DNA of 64,000 nucleotides from a virus: the IMG/VR virus record IMGVR_UViG_3300044617_000796, positions 1 through 64,000 of that record, one strand, 5' to 3'. The notes under the pieces were generated by a model. The model saw nothing but the letters and a program-made list of their open reading frames with translations. It did not search any database and was not told the origin of the DNA. Both the position numbers and the translations under genes were made by a program. This document shows positions 51,410 through 58,047 of this stretch, piece by piece (positions within the stretch are counted from its first letter, which is position 1; each line of letters begins with the position of its first letter).

Positions 51410-52240
51410 ATGTCATCAAATAACAACCCCGAAAATAATCTGTCAGAAGAAGAAATTGAGTATGCAATCAAATCTTTGAAGGAATGGTTCAAGGAAAAAT
51501 GGGTTGATATTTCAAGACCAAAGCCTGGTGGTGGGTTTGAACCATGTGGTCGTGCAGATGCAGCATCTGGTAAATATCCAAAATGTGTACCCGCTTCAAG
51601 AGCAGCAAGAATGACACCAGAGCAAATTGCCTCGGCTGTCAGAAGAAAAAGAACCGCAGAGTCTACTCAGCAAAGACAAGATAAGAAGCCAATAAATGTT
51701 TCAACAGAAAAAGCTGAAACAAGAAACATTCCAACAGACCCAGCCTTATACGCTAGAGTTAAAGCAGCAGCTAAAGCTAAATTTGATGTTTACCCATCGG
51801 CATACGCAAACGCATGGCTTGTCCGTGAATATAAAAAAAGAGGCGGAGGCTATAGAACAGTAAGTAAAGGCTTTGATGTTTATAAAGTTGCAGAAGATCT
51901 AGCGGAAGAAGAGGCAGCTCTTGCTGATGCTCTTGTAACTATTGCCAGAAATTATGGAAAGTTTAACGAAGATGAAACTGGCATCTGGGCTGGCTATGAG
52001 AGCGCTGCAGAAAATGAAGTCAAAAATATTGGTGTTAAGTGCTCTAATTGTGTTCTTTACGAAGGCGATGGGGTTTGTGAAATTATTGCTCAAAAAGTTG
52101 AGGATGAGGGAATGTGTAGATTTGCCATCATTCCAGATGGCGTTGTTAAGCCAGAGGAAGAAGATGACGATATGGAAGATGAAATGGGTAAAAGTGTTGA
52201 ATCTAGCCTCGCTGATGAGGTTATAGAAAATTTACTATGA
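51410..52240 (+). CDS. Phage protein with DUF5872-like domain and Cys-rich C-terminal domain
   Basis: A 276-residue protein. Residues about 30-150 have KWVDISRPKPGGGFEPCGR, KYPKCVPASRAARMTPEQ and VYPSAYANAWLVREYKKRGG, a domain I know from many phages as DUF5872. The C-terminal part (CSNCVLYEGDGVCEIIAQ, then EGMCRFAIIP) resembles a segment found beside portal and protease domains of actinophages. Its acidic end (EEDDDMEDEMG) resembles that of scaffold-like proteins. Role unknown; possibly a head-associated protein encoded away from the head operon. Confidence 0.6.
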   Translation: MSSNNNPENNLSEEEIEYAIKSLKEWFKEKWVDISRPKPGGGFEPCGRADAASGKYPKCVPASRAARMTPEQIASAVRRKRTAESTQQRQDKKPINVSTEKAETRNIPTDPALYARVKAAAKAKFDVYPSAYANAWLVREYKKRGGGYRTVSKGFDVYKVAEDLAEEEAALADALVTIARNYGKFNEDETGIWAGYESAAENEVKNIGVKCSNCVLYEGDGVCEIIAQKVEDEGMCRFAIIPDGVVKPEEEDDDMEDEMGKSVESSLADEVIENLL

Positions 52241-52258
52241 TATGCTATTAAGCATATC
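52239..52258 (+). promoter_or_regulatory. Perfect 8-base inverted repeat between genes
   Basis: GATATGCT and AGCATATC flank ATTA immediately after the stop at 52240 and before the AAGGAG of the next gene. It is an operator or a weak terminator. Confidence 0.4.
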
Positions 52259-52277
52259 TTAAATACAAGGAGAATAT

Positions 52278-52661
52278 ATGAAAGACAATATGAAGAAAAT
52301 GGTCTCTGACCATACCGCAATGAAATCTTGGCATGAATCAGCAGCAAAGACTGCTGCTGAGCAGATGCAAGACCATGTTAAAGCTGCTGCATGGCACAGC
52401 TCGCAGGTTGATATTATCAAGGGAATGATTCAAGAAGTTCCTCTTGACCCAGAGAAAAAGAGCTCTAGTATCCCAGCCGCTGGCTCAGCATCCACCCCAA
52501 CTTCTGGTGCTGGAAAGACATCACCAACAAAGGAAGTTCCTCTTGACCCAAAAACTGTTAAGAAGGGCGATCTTGTAGAAATGCTTTCGCAACACGAAGA
52601 ACAGTTTGGGAAGTTTGACATGCCAGTAGAAGACATCGCAAGCTTCTTGCTCGCAGAGTAA
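52278..52661 (+). CDS. Unknown helical protein with PLDP repeats
   Basis: A 127-residue protein: helical N-terminus (MKDNMKKMVSDHTAMKSWHE), two EVPLDP motifs flanking a Ser/Pro linker, and a small C-terminal domain (KKGDLVEMLSQHEEQFGKFD). A clear AAGGAG lies seven bases before the ATG. No family recognised. Confidence 0.55.
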   Translation: MKDNMKKMVSDHTAMKSWHESAAKTAAEQMQDHVKAAAWHSSQVDIIKGMIQEVPLDPEKKSSSIPAAGSASTPTSGAGKTSPTKEVPLDPKTVKKGDLVEMLSQHEEQFGKFDMPVEDIASFLLAE

Positions 52662-52670
52662 TGGCTAGAG

Positions 52671-52862
52671 TTGGAAACGATCACTGTTGCGCTAATTGCT
52701 GCTGTAGGAGGAATCCTGGCGGCTCTGGTGCAAAAGAGCAGAGTGGAAAACAAAAACGATCATGGTATAGTCGCTTCTTTACTTCAAGATCTTCATGAAG
52801 ATGTTGCCAAAGTAGAAGATAAACTAGACAATCACATTGATTGGCATTTAAAGAGAAAATAA
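52671..52862 (+). CDS. Small membrane protein with coiled-coil tail
   Basis: A 63-residue protein from a TTG start, giving METITVALIAAVGGILAALV as one membrane helix and then ENKNDHGIVASLLQDLHEDV as a coiled tail. Small proteins of this design are common in actinophages, sometimes called holin-like; function unproven. Confidence 0.5.
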   Translation: METITVALIAAVGGILAALVQKSRVENKNDHGIVASLLQDLHEDVAKVEDKLDNHIDWHLKRK

Positions 52863-52868
52863 ATTTTA

Positions 52869-52940
52869 ACGGGCGTTTCTTGACTGTAGTATTCCGAAAG
52901 GTTGCTGTAGGTACAGGGAGCGCCCGTTATTTATTTTTAT
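52869..52940 (+). terminator. Structured terminator-like element
   Basis: AACGGGCG (52869-52876) pairs perfectly with CGCCCGTT (52922-52929), enclosing an inner CTGTA/TACAG helix and a CC-GAAA-GG turn, followed by ATTTATTTTTAT. The branched interior is larger than a simple terminator and could be a small RNA. Confidence 0.6.
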
Positions 52941-52949
52941 AAAAACTGC

Positions 52950-52978
52950 TTGATTTCCATTTTTATAAATGGTAAGAT
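52950..52978 (+). promoter_or_regulatory. Promoter with palindromic spacer
   Basis: TTGATT and TAAGAT are 17 bases apart with TGG before the -10. The spacer contains the inverted repeat CCATTT-ttat-AAATGG, a possible repressor site. It drives the gene at 53006. Confidence 0.6.
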
Positions 52979-53005
52979 TTCATTCTTCAATAGAAAGGAT
53001 GCAAA

Positions 53006-53461
53006 ATGTCAGAAGAAATTGTCAACGAGGAAGAAACCAGCTTTACTAGTACAGCCGAGTTCTCTAGGGTATATGATCAATTGATTTCCAAGATTCCAGT
53101 AAATGACCACAGAGTAGCCTCATGTGTTATCTACGGTCACTACAGACAATGGAATGTACAAAAGACATGCAAGTATTACGGAATTTCCATTGAAGAATAT
53201 AATCATTATTCAGAAATATTTAACTTCAAACAAAGGATGGTAAAAGAAATGACTGGTAGAAAATCAAAGCAAGACAACATCGTTAATTTTTTAAAAGTAA
53301 ATGTTGGCAAAGTTGTTACCCCAGTACAAGTAGCTACTGACACACAAATTTCACTTCCAACATTTTACAATTTTTACAACGCAAATCGTTCTTACTTTAA
53401 GAAGGTAAAGCGTGGTCATTTTGAAATTGTAAATCCAGAAATGGAAAGAGCTAACGCTTAA
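53006..53461 (+). CDS. Possible DNA-binding protein
   Basis: A 151-residue basic protein. The C-terminal part (KQDNIVNFLKVNVGKVVTPV, then DTQISLPTFYNFYNANRSYF and VKRGHFEIVNP) has the layout of a winged-helix domain with a recognition helix. A good AAAGGATG site precedes the start and a strong promoter lies upstream. It could be a regulator; this is inferred from shape only. Confidence 0.5.
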   Translation: MSEEIVNEEETSFTSTAEFSRVYDQLISKIPVNDHRVASCVIYGHYRQWNVQKTCKYYGISIEEYNHYSEIFNFKQRMVKEMTGRKSKQDNIVNFLKVNVGKVVTPVQVATDTQISLPTFYNFYNANRSYFKKVKRGHFEIVNPEMERANA

Positions 53462-53470
53462 TCGGGATAT

Positions 53471-53695
53471 ATGAGCAACCAACAATGGTCATGGTTATTA
53501 GCATCAATGGGCATTGTTGGGATGTTCTTTATCGGTAAGAAAAAATGGGAAGCTTTTTTGTGGATGATCTGCGTAGAATGTTTTTGGACATACTACGCAG
53601 TAATCACAAAGCAATATGGTTTCATATTAGGATCATTTGCATACGGAATTGTTTATTTAAGAAACGCTTTTATATGGAGAAGAAATGACAGATAA
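53471..53695 (+). CDS. Small membrane protein
   Basis: A 74-residue protein with three hydrophobic stretches (WLLASMGIVGMFFIG, AFLWMICVECFWTYYAV, GFILGSFAYGIVYL) and a basic end (WRRNDR). Its end overlaps the next gene by 11 bases. Function unknown. Confidence 0.5.
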   Translation: MSNQQWSWLLASMGIVGMFFIGKKKWEAFLWMICVECFWTYYAVITKQYGFILGSFAYGIVYLRNAFIWRRNDR

Positions 53696-53939
53696 TTTTT
53701 ATGACCCAGAGAAAAACTACAACCCCTGGGCGGTTGAAAGAAGTTTTGAAGATTGGCTTCTTCTTGGAATAAACAACGGTTGGATTTCTAGACCAGTTTG
53801 TTCAACACATGATGGATTACCAAGCACTCGTGACGAAGATGTTGAGTGGGATGAGGGCGGAGACCCATGTGTTTATGCAGTACGCCTTTTTGCTGATGAG
53901 AGTGAAAAGAAAGCTGTGGAAGATAACTGTGGTATATAA
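53685..53939 (+). CDS. Small acidic protein of actinophage type
   Basis: An 84-residue protein with WISRPVCSTHDGLPST and a GGDPCVYAVRLF segment, a pattern I recall from many actinophage hypothetical proteins (CSTHDG ... DPC). The conserved Cys and His suggest metal binding. An AGGAG-like site lies before the ATG. Confidence 0.55.
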   Translation: MTDNFYDPEKNYNPWAVERSFEDWLLLGINNGWISRPVCSTHDGLPSTRDEDVEWDEGGDPCVYAVRLFADESEKKAVEDNCGI

Positions 53940-53940
53940 A

Positions 53941-54432
53941 ATGGCAAGACAGCCAGCAAAGGTTGAAGAGATGGATGCTTGGGTTATCCGCTATGTAAAT
54001 AAACTTAAGAACATGATGGGTTTATCCAATTGGACAATTTTAATGCAAGCAAAGCCATCTAGTGCTGATGCTTTAGGAGAGACAGAGGTTATTCACGGTC
54101 AACACCTAGCAAAGATGTATCTACACAAAGACTTCAGAAAAGACTCCCCAGAAGATATTCGTGCAACAATTGTTCATGAGTTACTTCATTGCCACTTGGC
54201 TGTTCTTGAAGAGGCGGTGCATGAAGTTCTTAAGCCAGACTCGGATGATGCAAAAGCAAAAGCTGTGCACAAGATGGTTATCTCCCTTATTGAATATGAG
54301 AACGAAAGAATTATTGACAGTCTTGCAGAATCAATGGGTAAATGGATGCCTGTTCCTGATATGCCCAAGGCAAGGGAGAAAAAGAAAGCAGTAAAGAAAG
54401 TGGTGAAGAAACAGGTAAGAGGCAAAAAGTAA
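53941..54432 (+). CDS. HExxH zinc metalloprotease-like protein
   Basis: 163 residues from the ATG at 53941, one base after the previous stop; an upstream in-frame ATG would overlap that gene widely. The sequence TIVHELLHCHLAVLEE near residue 79 is a zinc-protease active site (HExxH). A long helix and a Lys-rich tail (KKKAVKKVVKKQVRGKK) follow. It resembles the small SprT-like or minimal metalloproteases of phages. Substrate unknown. Confidence 0.65.
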   Translation: MARQPAKVEEMDAWVIRYVNKLKNMMGLSNWTILMQAKPSSADALGETEVIHGQHLAKMYLHKDFRKDSPEDIRATIVHELLHCHLAVLEEAVHEVLKPDSDDAKAKAVHKMVISLIEYENERIIDSLAESMGKWMPVPDMPKAREKKKAVKKVVKKQVRGKK

Positions 54433-55031
54433 TGCAAATTCCAGACAATATGGTTAAGCATATTCAAAAAATATTTGATGGTGAATATGATGTCCCGTAT
54501 GAAAATCCAAATCCAGTAATTTTAGATATCGGTGGTAATGTTGGTGGTTTTTGTTTATGGGCTAATAAAAGATGGAAGAATTCAAAAATTTATTCATACG
54601 AACCAATTAAAAAAAATTTTGAGTATTTAAAAACAAATACAAAAGATCTTGAAAATATTATGGTTATGAATCTTGCAATAGGTTCAAAAACAGAACAAAG
54701 AAGAATGTATTATGGAGCTCACAATGTTGGTGAGTGCAGTTTTCAACATGGCGCTGAACAGATTGAAGAAGGCGAAGATGTTTCTGTTGTAGCAGCAAAC
54801 CTACTCCCAAAAGCAAACATTGTGAAAATTGATACCGAAGGTGCTGAGATTGAGATATTAGAAAATATGGTTATCAAACCAGATGTTTATTTGATTGAAT
54901 ACCACTCAGCATATAACAGAAGAAGAATTGATAATATATTACATGACTACACTTTGGTATCTGCAGATATTGCCCATCCAGATTACGGCATTGTAAAGTA
55001 TTTCTTATCAAGTAAAATAAAATATGAATAA
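54432..55031 (+). CDS. FkbM-family methyltransferase
   Basis: A 199-residue SAM-dependent enzyme. The glycine-rich loop ILDIGGNVGGFCLWA with the acidic YSYEP strand end, and the late motif VKIDTEGAEIEILE, are those of the FkbM family, which methylates hydroxyl groups of glycans and small molecules. With the glycosyltransferase and sulfotransferase it suggests glycan modification. It overlaps the protease stop by one base and is followed directly by tRNA-Thr. Confidence 0.8.
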   Translation: MQIPDNMVKHIQKIFDGEYDVPYENPNPVILDIGGNVGGFCLWANKRWKNSKIYSYEPIKKNFEYLKTNTKDLENIMVMNLAIGSKTEQRRMYYGAHNVGECSFQHGAEQIEEGEDVSVVAANLLPKANIVKIDTEGAEIEILENMVIKPDVYLIEYHSAYNRRRIDNILHDYTLVSADIAHPDYGIVKYFLSSKIKYE

Positions 55032-55032
55032 C

Positions 55033-55104
55033 GCCCCTTTAGCTCAGCGGTAGAGCACTTCACTTGTAATGAAGCGGTCCTCGGTTCAATTCCGAGAGGG
55101 GGCT
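55033..55104 (+). tRNA. tRNA-Thr (TGT)
   Basis: A 72-base cloverleaf with acceptor stem GCCCCTT against AGGGGGC, a D-arm TAGCTCAGCGGTAGAGC, anticodon loop CTTGTAA reading TGT, and T-arm TCGGTTCAATTCCGA. The CCA end is not encoded. Confidence 0.95.
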
Positions 55105-55126
55105 CTGATATAAGGAGTAATATAAT

Positions 55127-55762
55127 ATGCCAGAACTAAATGCAAATATTCCACCAATTGAATGCTATGTGCGTGGTAACTTTTTACGCAATCAAGTTGA
55201 TAGCCATGATGTTAAATTTCCATGTGTAATTTTTGGAGTAGCATCAATACCAGATAGAGCGCCAGTGTTTCATTTCTTAATGGAAGATGGTGGTGTTTGG
55301 TGGAGAGCTCCAATAAATGCCTTTTGCTCATCCCTAGATAGCCCTGAAGTTGATCTACATGATTTGGTTATGTGGAACAGTTTTTCTTCCCACATCACAG
55401 TTACAACTTTTGAACACATGCGTGGTATGTCTATGACCTATCTTGACAGGCGTAAAAACAAAGTTGATGGCAAATACATGTTCACACTAGATTGGCACAC
55501 CCCCGATTCAAATATCGTAAACACTGGTTATTCAATTAACCCAGGTCAGCATAAGTGTGGTCATGTAATAAACAGAAAAGATGGCAACTTTGCTATTCAG
55601 CCAAATAACAGGGTTAGACTATGGGATCCTTCTTATACAACAAAGAAAGACGAAAGGTTGATTGAGAGATTGATCAATACAAAAGTCTGGGATGTGGAAG
55701 ATGGCGATAAATGGGTGACATCAGATGATGACCGATACGATTATGACATCATCTCTGAATAA
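55127..55762 (+). CDS. Conserved phage protein of unknown function
   Basis: A 211-residue protein (ECYVRGNFLRNQVDSHD, FGVASIPDRAPVFHFLMED, YMFTLDWHTPDSN, QPNNRVRLWDPSYTTK). From memory it is close to a hypothetical protein widespread in marine T4-like cyanophages, so its presence in a siphovirus points to gene exchange. An AAGGAG site precedes the ATG. Function unknown. Confidence 0.6.
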   Translation: MPELNANIPPIECYVRGNFLRNQVDSHDVKFPCVIFGVASIPDRAPVFHFLMEDGGVWWRAPINAFCSSLDSPEVDLHDLVMWNSFSSHITVTTFEHMRGMSMTYLDRRKNKVDGKYMFTLDWHTPDSNIVNTGYSINPGQHKCGHVINRKDGNFAIQPNNRVRLWDPSYTTKKDERLIERLINTKVWDVEDGDKWVTSDDDRYDYDIISE

Positions 55763-55779
55763 TTTTGAGGGGGTGAATA

Positions 55780-55860
55780 ATGTCAAAACAAGATAAGATT
55801 ACACATGCAGTGTATTTCACACTTCACGCAATTACAATTGCTATACTGTTGATCAAGTAA
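55780..55860 (+). CDS. Tiny membrane peptide
   Basis: A 26-residue reading frame (MSKQDKITHAVYFTLHAITI then AILLIK) with one hydrophobic helix and a strong GAGGGGGTG ribosome site five bases before the ATG. It fills the gap between a gene and tRNA-Asn. Confidence 0.5.
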   Translation: MSKQDKITHAVYFTLHAITIAILLIK

Positions 55861-55865
55861 TACAA

Positions 55866-55938
55866 TGGCGAGTAGCTCAGTTGGCAGAGCAAGGGACTGT
55901 TAATCCCTGGGTCGTAGGTTCAAACCCTACCTCGCCAG
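55866..55938 (+). tRNA. tRNA-Asn (GTT)
   Basis: A 73-base cloverleaf: acceptor TGGCGAG against CTCGCCA, anticodon loop CTGTTAA reading GTT, T-arm GTAGGTTCAAACCCTAC. The encoded CCA at 55939-55941 shares its final A with the ATG of the next gene. Confidence 0.95.
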
Positions 55939-55940
55939 CC

Positions 55941-56498
55941 ATGAACATTATAGATAATTTTATCCCAGAGATGGAGCAAAATGATTTTGAGCAATATGTT
56001 GCTACATCTCATTTTCCATACAGGCTGTACAATACCCACATTTATTCAGATTCAGAAAATATTGCCTACGAGCACGCCCCGATGCAGTTGTCTCATTTTC
56101 TTTATGAATCTGAATCCGACCAGGCATCCCCACACCTGCCAATCATTACAAAGTTTGTAAAGCAACTTGAGAAGAAATATGGGAAGATTAAATTATTGCG
56201 GGCTAAAGTTAATTTGACTTTCCCATATCCTCCGTATATGAGATATGAACATCAAACCCCCCATATTGACTTGCAATATGATGATGGCAGCCCAGTTGAT
56301 CATAAGGTGCTCCTTTACTACATCAACGACACAGATGGACCGACTTATTTTTTTAATGATAAAAAAGAAATGAGTGACACGGTTTATCCCAAAAAAGGTC
56401 GTGCTGTGATTTTTGATGGCAGCGAAATTCACGCTGCGTCTAATCCTGTTAAGAATCCATTCAGGTTTATACTTAATGTAGACTTCAAGGTTCTATAG
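55941..56498 (+). CDS. 2OG-Fe(II) oxygenase
   Basis: 185 residues. The start is placed at 55941, where MNIIDNFIPEMEQ fits the usual beginning of this family; the frame also continues upstream into the tRNA. Iron ligands are HID near residue 107 (TPHIDLQYDD) and the distal His in GSEIHAASNP near 161; Arg in NPFRF binds 2-oxoglutarate. It would hydroxylate a protein or small molecule. The ATG uses the last A of the tRNA-Asn CCA and has no leader of its own, so tRNA 3' processing would create a nearly leaderless message. Confidence 0.8.
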   Translation: MNIIDNFIPEMEQNDFEQYVATSHFPYRLYNTHIYSDSENIAYEHAPMQLSHFLYESESDQASPHLPIITKFVKQLEKKYGKIKLLRAKVNLTFPYPPYMRYEHQTPHIDLQYDDGSPVDHKVLLYYINDTDGPTYFFNDKKEMSDTVYPKKGRAVIFDGSEIHAASNPVKNPFRFILNVDFKVL

Positions 56499-56683
56499 TG
56501 GATAAAAACAAAATGCTTAAAATGGATAAAGAAACTTTTAACGAACTCAAGCAGCTGGAGGCGGAACGGGATAGATGGCGGGATATTGCCAACAACCTCC
56601 TCCAGGAATGGTGCGCCAACTATGGAATCAGTCGGGAACGAGCTATTGAGAAATACTTCCCCGAATTTAAGGAATTGGGATGA
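56498..56683 (+). CDS. Small helical unknown protein
   Basis: A 61-residue protein from a GTG that overlaps the previous TAG by one base. It is coiled-coil in character (LKQLEAERDRWRDIANNLLQ) and ends in an ERAIEKYFPEFKELG helix. Small proteins of this kind are common in actinophages; function unknown. Confidence 0.5.
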   Translation: MDKNKMLKMDKETFNELKQLEAERDRWRDIANNLLQEWCANYGISRERAIEKYFPEFKELG

Positions 56684-56823
56684 TTTGGATTTGGTGGATG
56701 ACTCAGTTGACTTTCATATTCTTATCAGAGATGTTAATCCACATACTTACAGCAATTGTTCTAATTGAGGTGTATCGTAATCGGCGGCTTATCTTACAGT
56801 GGCGCAAAACGGATAAATACTAA
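56680..56823 (+). CDS. Tiny membrane protein
   Basis: A 47-residue protein whose ATGA overlaps the preceding stop. It consists of one or two hydrophobic helices (WIWWMTQLTFIFLSEMLIHI) and a basic end (VYRNRRLILQWRKTDKY). A GGAATTGGG lies upstream as ribosome site. Confidence 0.5.
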   Translation: MIWIWWMTQLTFIFLSEMLIHILTAIVLIEVYRNRRLILQWRKTDKY

Positions 56824-56856
56824 CTAAAGGATTGTTTACTTGTGGCTATTGCGAGT

Positions 56857-57102
56857 TTATAATTCTATAAAAATGCATTCACCAGGGCACTCTTCGGCGG
56901 CTTCAATAACATCTTCCAACCGATCATCGGGAAAAGATGCTAAACCAGCTGCGCCTTCGGGGTTTCCTCGGAGCTTGGAATAAACCTTCCCGCTCTCTTG
57001 GACATAGGCTAACCCATCCTCCAGCATGGTGAAAACATCGGGTGCTATCTCGGCGCACAGTCCATCTCCAGTACATAGGTCTTGGTCAATCCAAACTCTC
57101 AT
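56857..57102 (-). CDS. Ferredoxin, [3Fe-4S] or Asp-ligated [4Fe-4S] type
   Basis: An 81-residue electron carrier. The cluster motif is CTGDGLC (C10, D13, C16), with C72 and C76 in EECPGECIF, as in actinobacterial ferredoxins that serve P450s or oxygenases; D13 stands where a fourth Cys would be. About 15 residues longer than the usual 65. It overlaps the nuclease gene by four bases (ATGA), so the two form one transcript. Possible partner: the reductase or the oxygenase in this window. Confidence 0.85.
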   Translation of the reverse strand: MRVWIDQDLCTGDGLCAEIAPDVFTMLEDGLAYVQESGKVYSKLRGNPEGAAGLASFPDDRLEDVIEAAEECPGECIFIEL

Positions 57103-57500
57103 TTGCTCTTGCGCTTTGCAAGTAGGGCATCAAAGTCTTTCACCTTGGTCTCCCCCATGTATCCCCAAGCGTAGCCCTCGTCAATGAGCTGCTCGTTCAA
57201 GGACTTGGCTGCGCCATCAAGGTATACCCAACCTAAAATGCGCCCGTACTTTTCGGTGCTATCGGGAAGCTCTGTTTTTATAATAACTGTTTTGGCTGAA
57301 TCTATCGCACTCTTCACTTTATTTTTAACCTCAAGCCCCAGAGCCTTCTCTCGCAGGTCTTTGGTGCGTGACTCAGGGGTGTCTATTCCAGCCAGTCGGA
57401 CTCGTTGTGCGAAAGAGATATTAAAACCCAGATCAATGTCCACATCAATCGTGTCACCGTCTACTACCTTTGTTACTTTTTTGATATTATATTCGTACAT
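57099..57500 (-). CDS. Thermonuclease-like (staphylococcal nuclease) protein
   Basis: A 133-residue nuclease with the family landmarks VVDGDTIDV, RVRLAGIDTPES (Arg and Glu of the active site) and EKYGRILGWV (second Arg). No signal peptide is visible, so it acts in the cytoplasm or virion. It could degrade host DNA or RNA. The ATG follows TATACT by six bases, a leaderless arrangement, and it leads the ferredoxin gene. Confidence 0.88.
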   Translation of the reverse strand: MYEYNIKKVTKVVDGDTIDVDIDLGFNISFAQRVRLAGIDTPESRTKDLREKALGLEVKNKVKSAIDSAKTVIIKTELPDSTEKYGRILGWVYLDGAAKSLNEQLIDEGYAWGYMGETKVKDFDALLAKRKSK

Positions 57501-57506
57501 TTATCA

Positions 57507-57523
57507 AGTATAGCAGGTATACT
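57507..57523. promoter_or_regulatory. Back-to-back leaderless promoters in a 17-base palindrome
   Basis: AGTATA-GCAGG-TATACT is a perfect inverted repeat. Each arm is the -10 hexamer of one direction: six bases later comes the minus-strand ATG at 57500 and eight bases later the plus-strand ATG at 57532. One protein or polymerase on this site would exclude the other direction. Confidence 0.6.
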
Positions 57524-57531
57524 ATAAGACT

Positions 57532-57705
57532 ATGGCTATCTATCATTACCGCTGCCACAACCAGCACACCTACGAAGAGTCTAGAAAGATGTCTGAAGAA
57601 CCTAGAGTAGTTACATGTCCTGAGTGCGACCTACCTCTGAAACAAATATTCTCCCCGCCAGGAATCAACTTCAAAGGTCATGGCTTCTACCGTAACTCTC
57701 GGTAA
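57532..57705 (+). CDS. FmdB-type zinc-ribbon protein
   Basis: A 57-residue protein with YRCHNQH near the start, CPECDLPLKQIFSPPG in the middle and a GHGFYRNSR end, the pattern of FmdB putative regulatory zinc ribbons that are very frequent in actinobacteria and their phages. Two Cys pairs (one Cys replaced by His) would hold zinc. No Shine-Dalgarno sequence; leaderless start. Confidence 0.75.
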   Translation: MAIYHYRCHNQHTYEESRKMSEEPRVVTCPECDLPLKQIFSPPGINFKGHGFYRNSR

Positions 57706-57747
57706 TACACCCAATCATTATTACTACCCCGCAAATTAGTATCTGTG

Positions 57748-57753
57748 TATACT
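57748..57753 (+). promoter_or_regulatory. -10 box of a small RNA
   Basis: TATACT with a transcript start expected near 57760, at the beginning of a structured element. No clear -35 is seen. Confidence 0.4.
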
Positions 57754-57759
57754 GATAAA

Positions 57760-57849
57760 GGCAGCGAAAGCTAACCTTAGGACCGTTATAGGTGCAGATG
57801 CCTCTGGGCTCAACCCCCAGGGGCATGTGCATGTGTAGCGGTCTTTTTT
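57760..57849 (+). ncRNA. Structured small RNA at the head of the cassette array
   Basis: About 90 bases. First helix: AAGG-AGC closed by a GAAA tetraloop and GCT-CCTT (about 57758-57777). Second, long helix: GACCGTTATA (57781-57790) pairs with TGTAGCGGTC (57833-57842, with wobbles), containing GGTGCA/TGCATG and the strong apex GCCTCTGGG/CCCAGGGGC. TTTTTT follows. No reading frame with a ribosome site lies inside. The GNRA loop plus a terminator makes an independent RNA likely. Confidence 0.65.
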
Positions 57850-57975
57850 ATTCTCCCCCAAACTTTTATACTCCTATACCCGCCCTGAACCTTCCTATCC
57901 CAAATTTGAGTATACATTTTATGAATGTTACTTTTACTTTTAGACGCACTGGAAAATCCTGTGTTCACTAGGGTC

Positions 57976-58025
57976 AATCGCTGGAGTGCGATTCTGCTTA
58001 AGCAAAGAATTGTACACCAGCGATT
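57976..58025 (+). ncRNA. Cassette hairpin H1
   Basis: AATCGCTGG pairs with CCAGCGATT, then one A-A mismatch, then GTGCGATTC pairs with GAATTGTAC with two wobbles, capped by TGC-TTAA-GCA. It lies between an AT-rich box (TTGAGTATACATTTT at about 57907) and promoter B1. Confidence 0.6.
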
Positions 58026-58047
58026 GGGAAAGCGGATACAAAGGAAA

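Noticed and set aside
52661-52798. 45-codon frame starting ATG at 52661
   Set aside because: The overlapping TTG frame at 52671 gives a membrane protein of a known phage type; the 45-codon product is Cys/Arg/Ser-rich with no ribosome site.
55881-55940. N-terminal extension MAEQGTVNPWVV of the oxygenase frame
   Set aside because: Those codons lie inside the body of tRNA-Asn; the family start fits the ATG at 55941.
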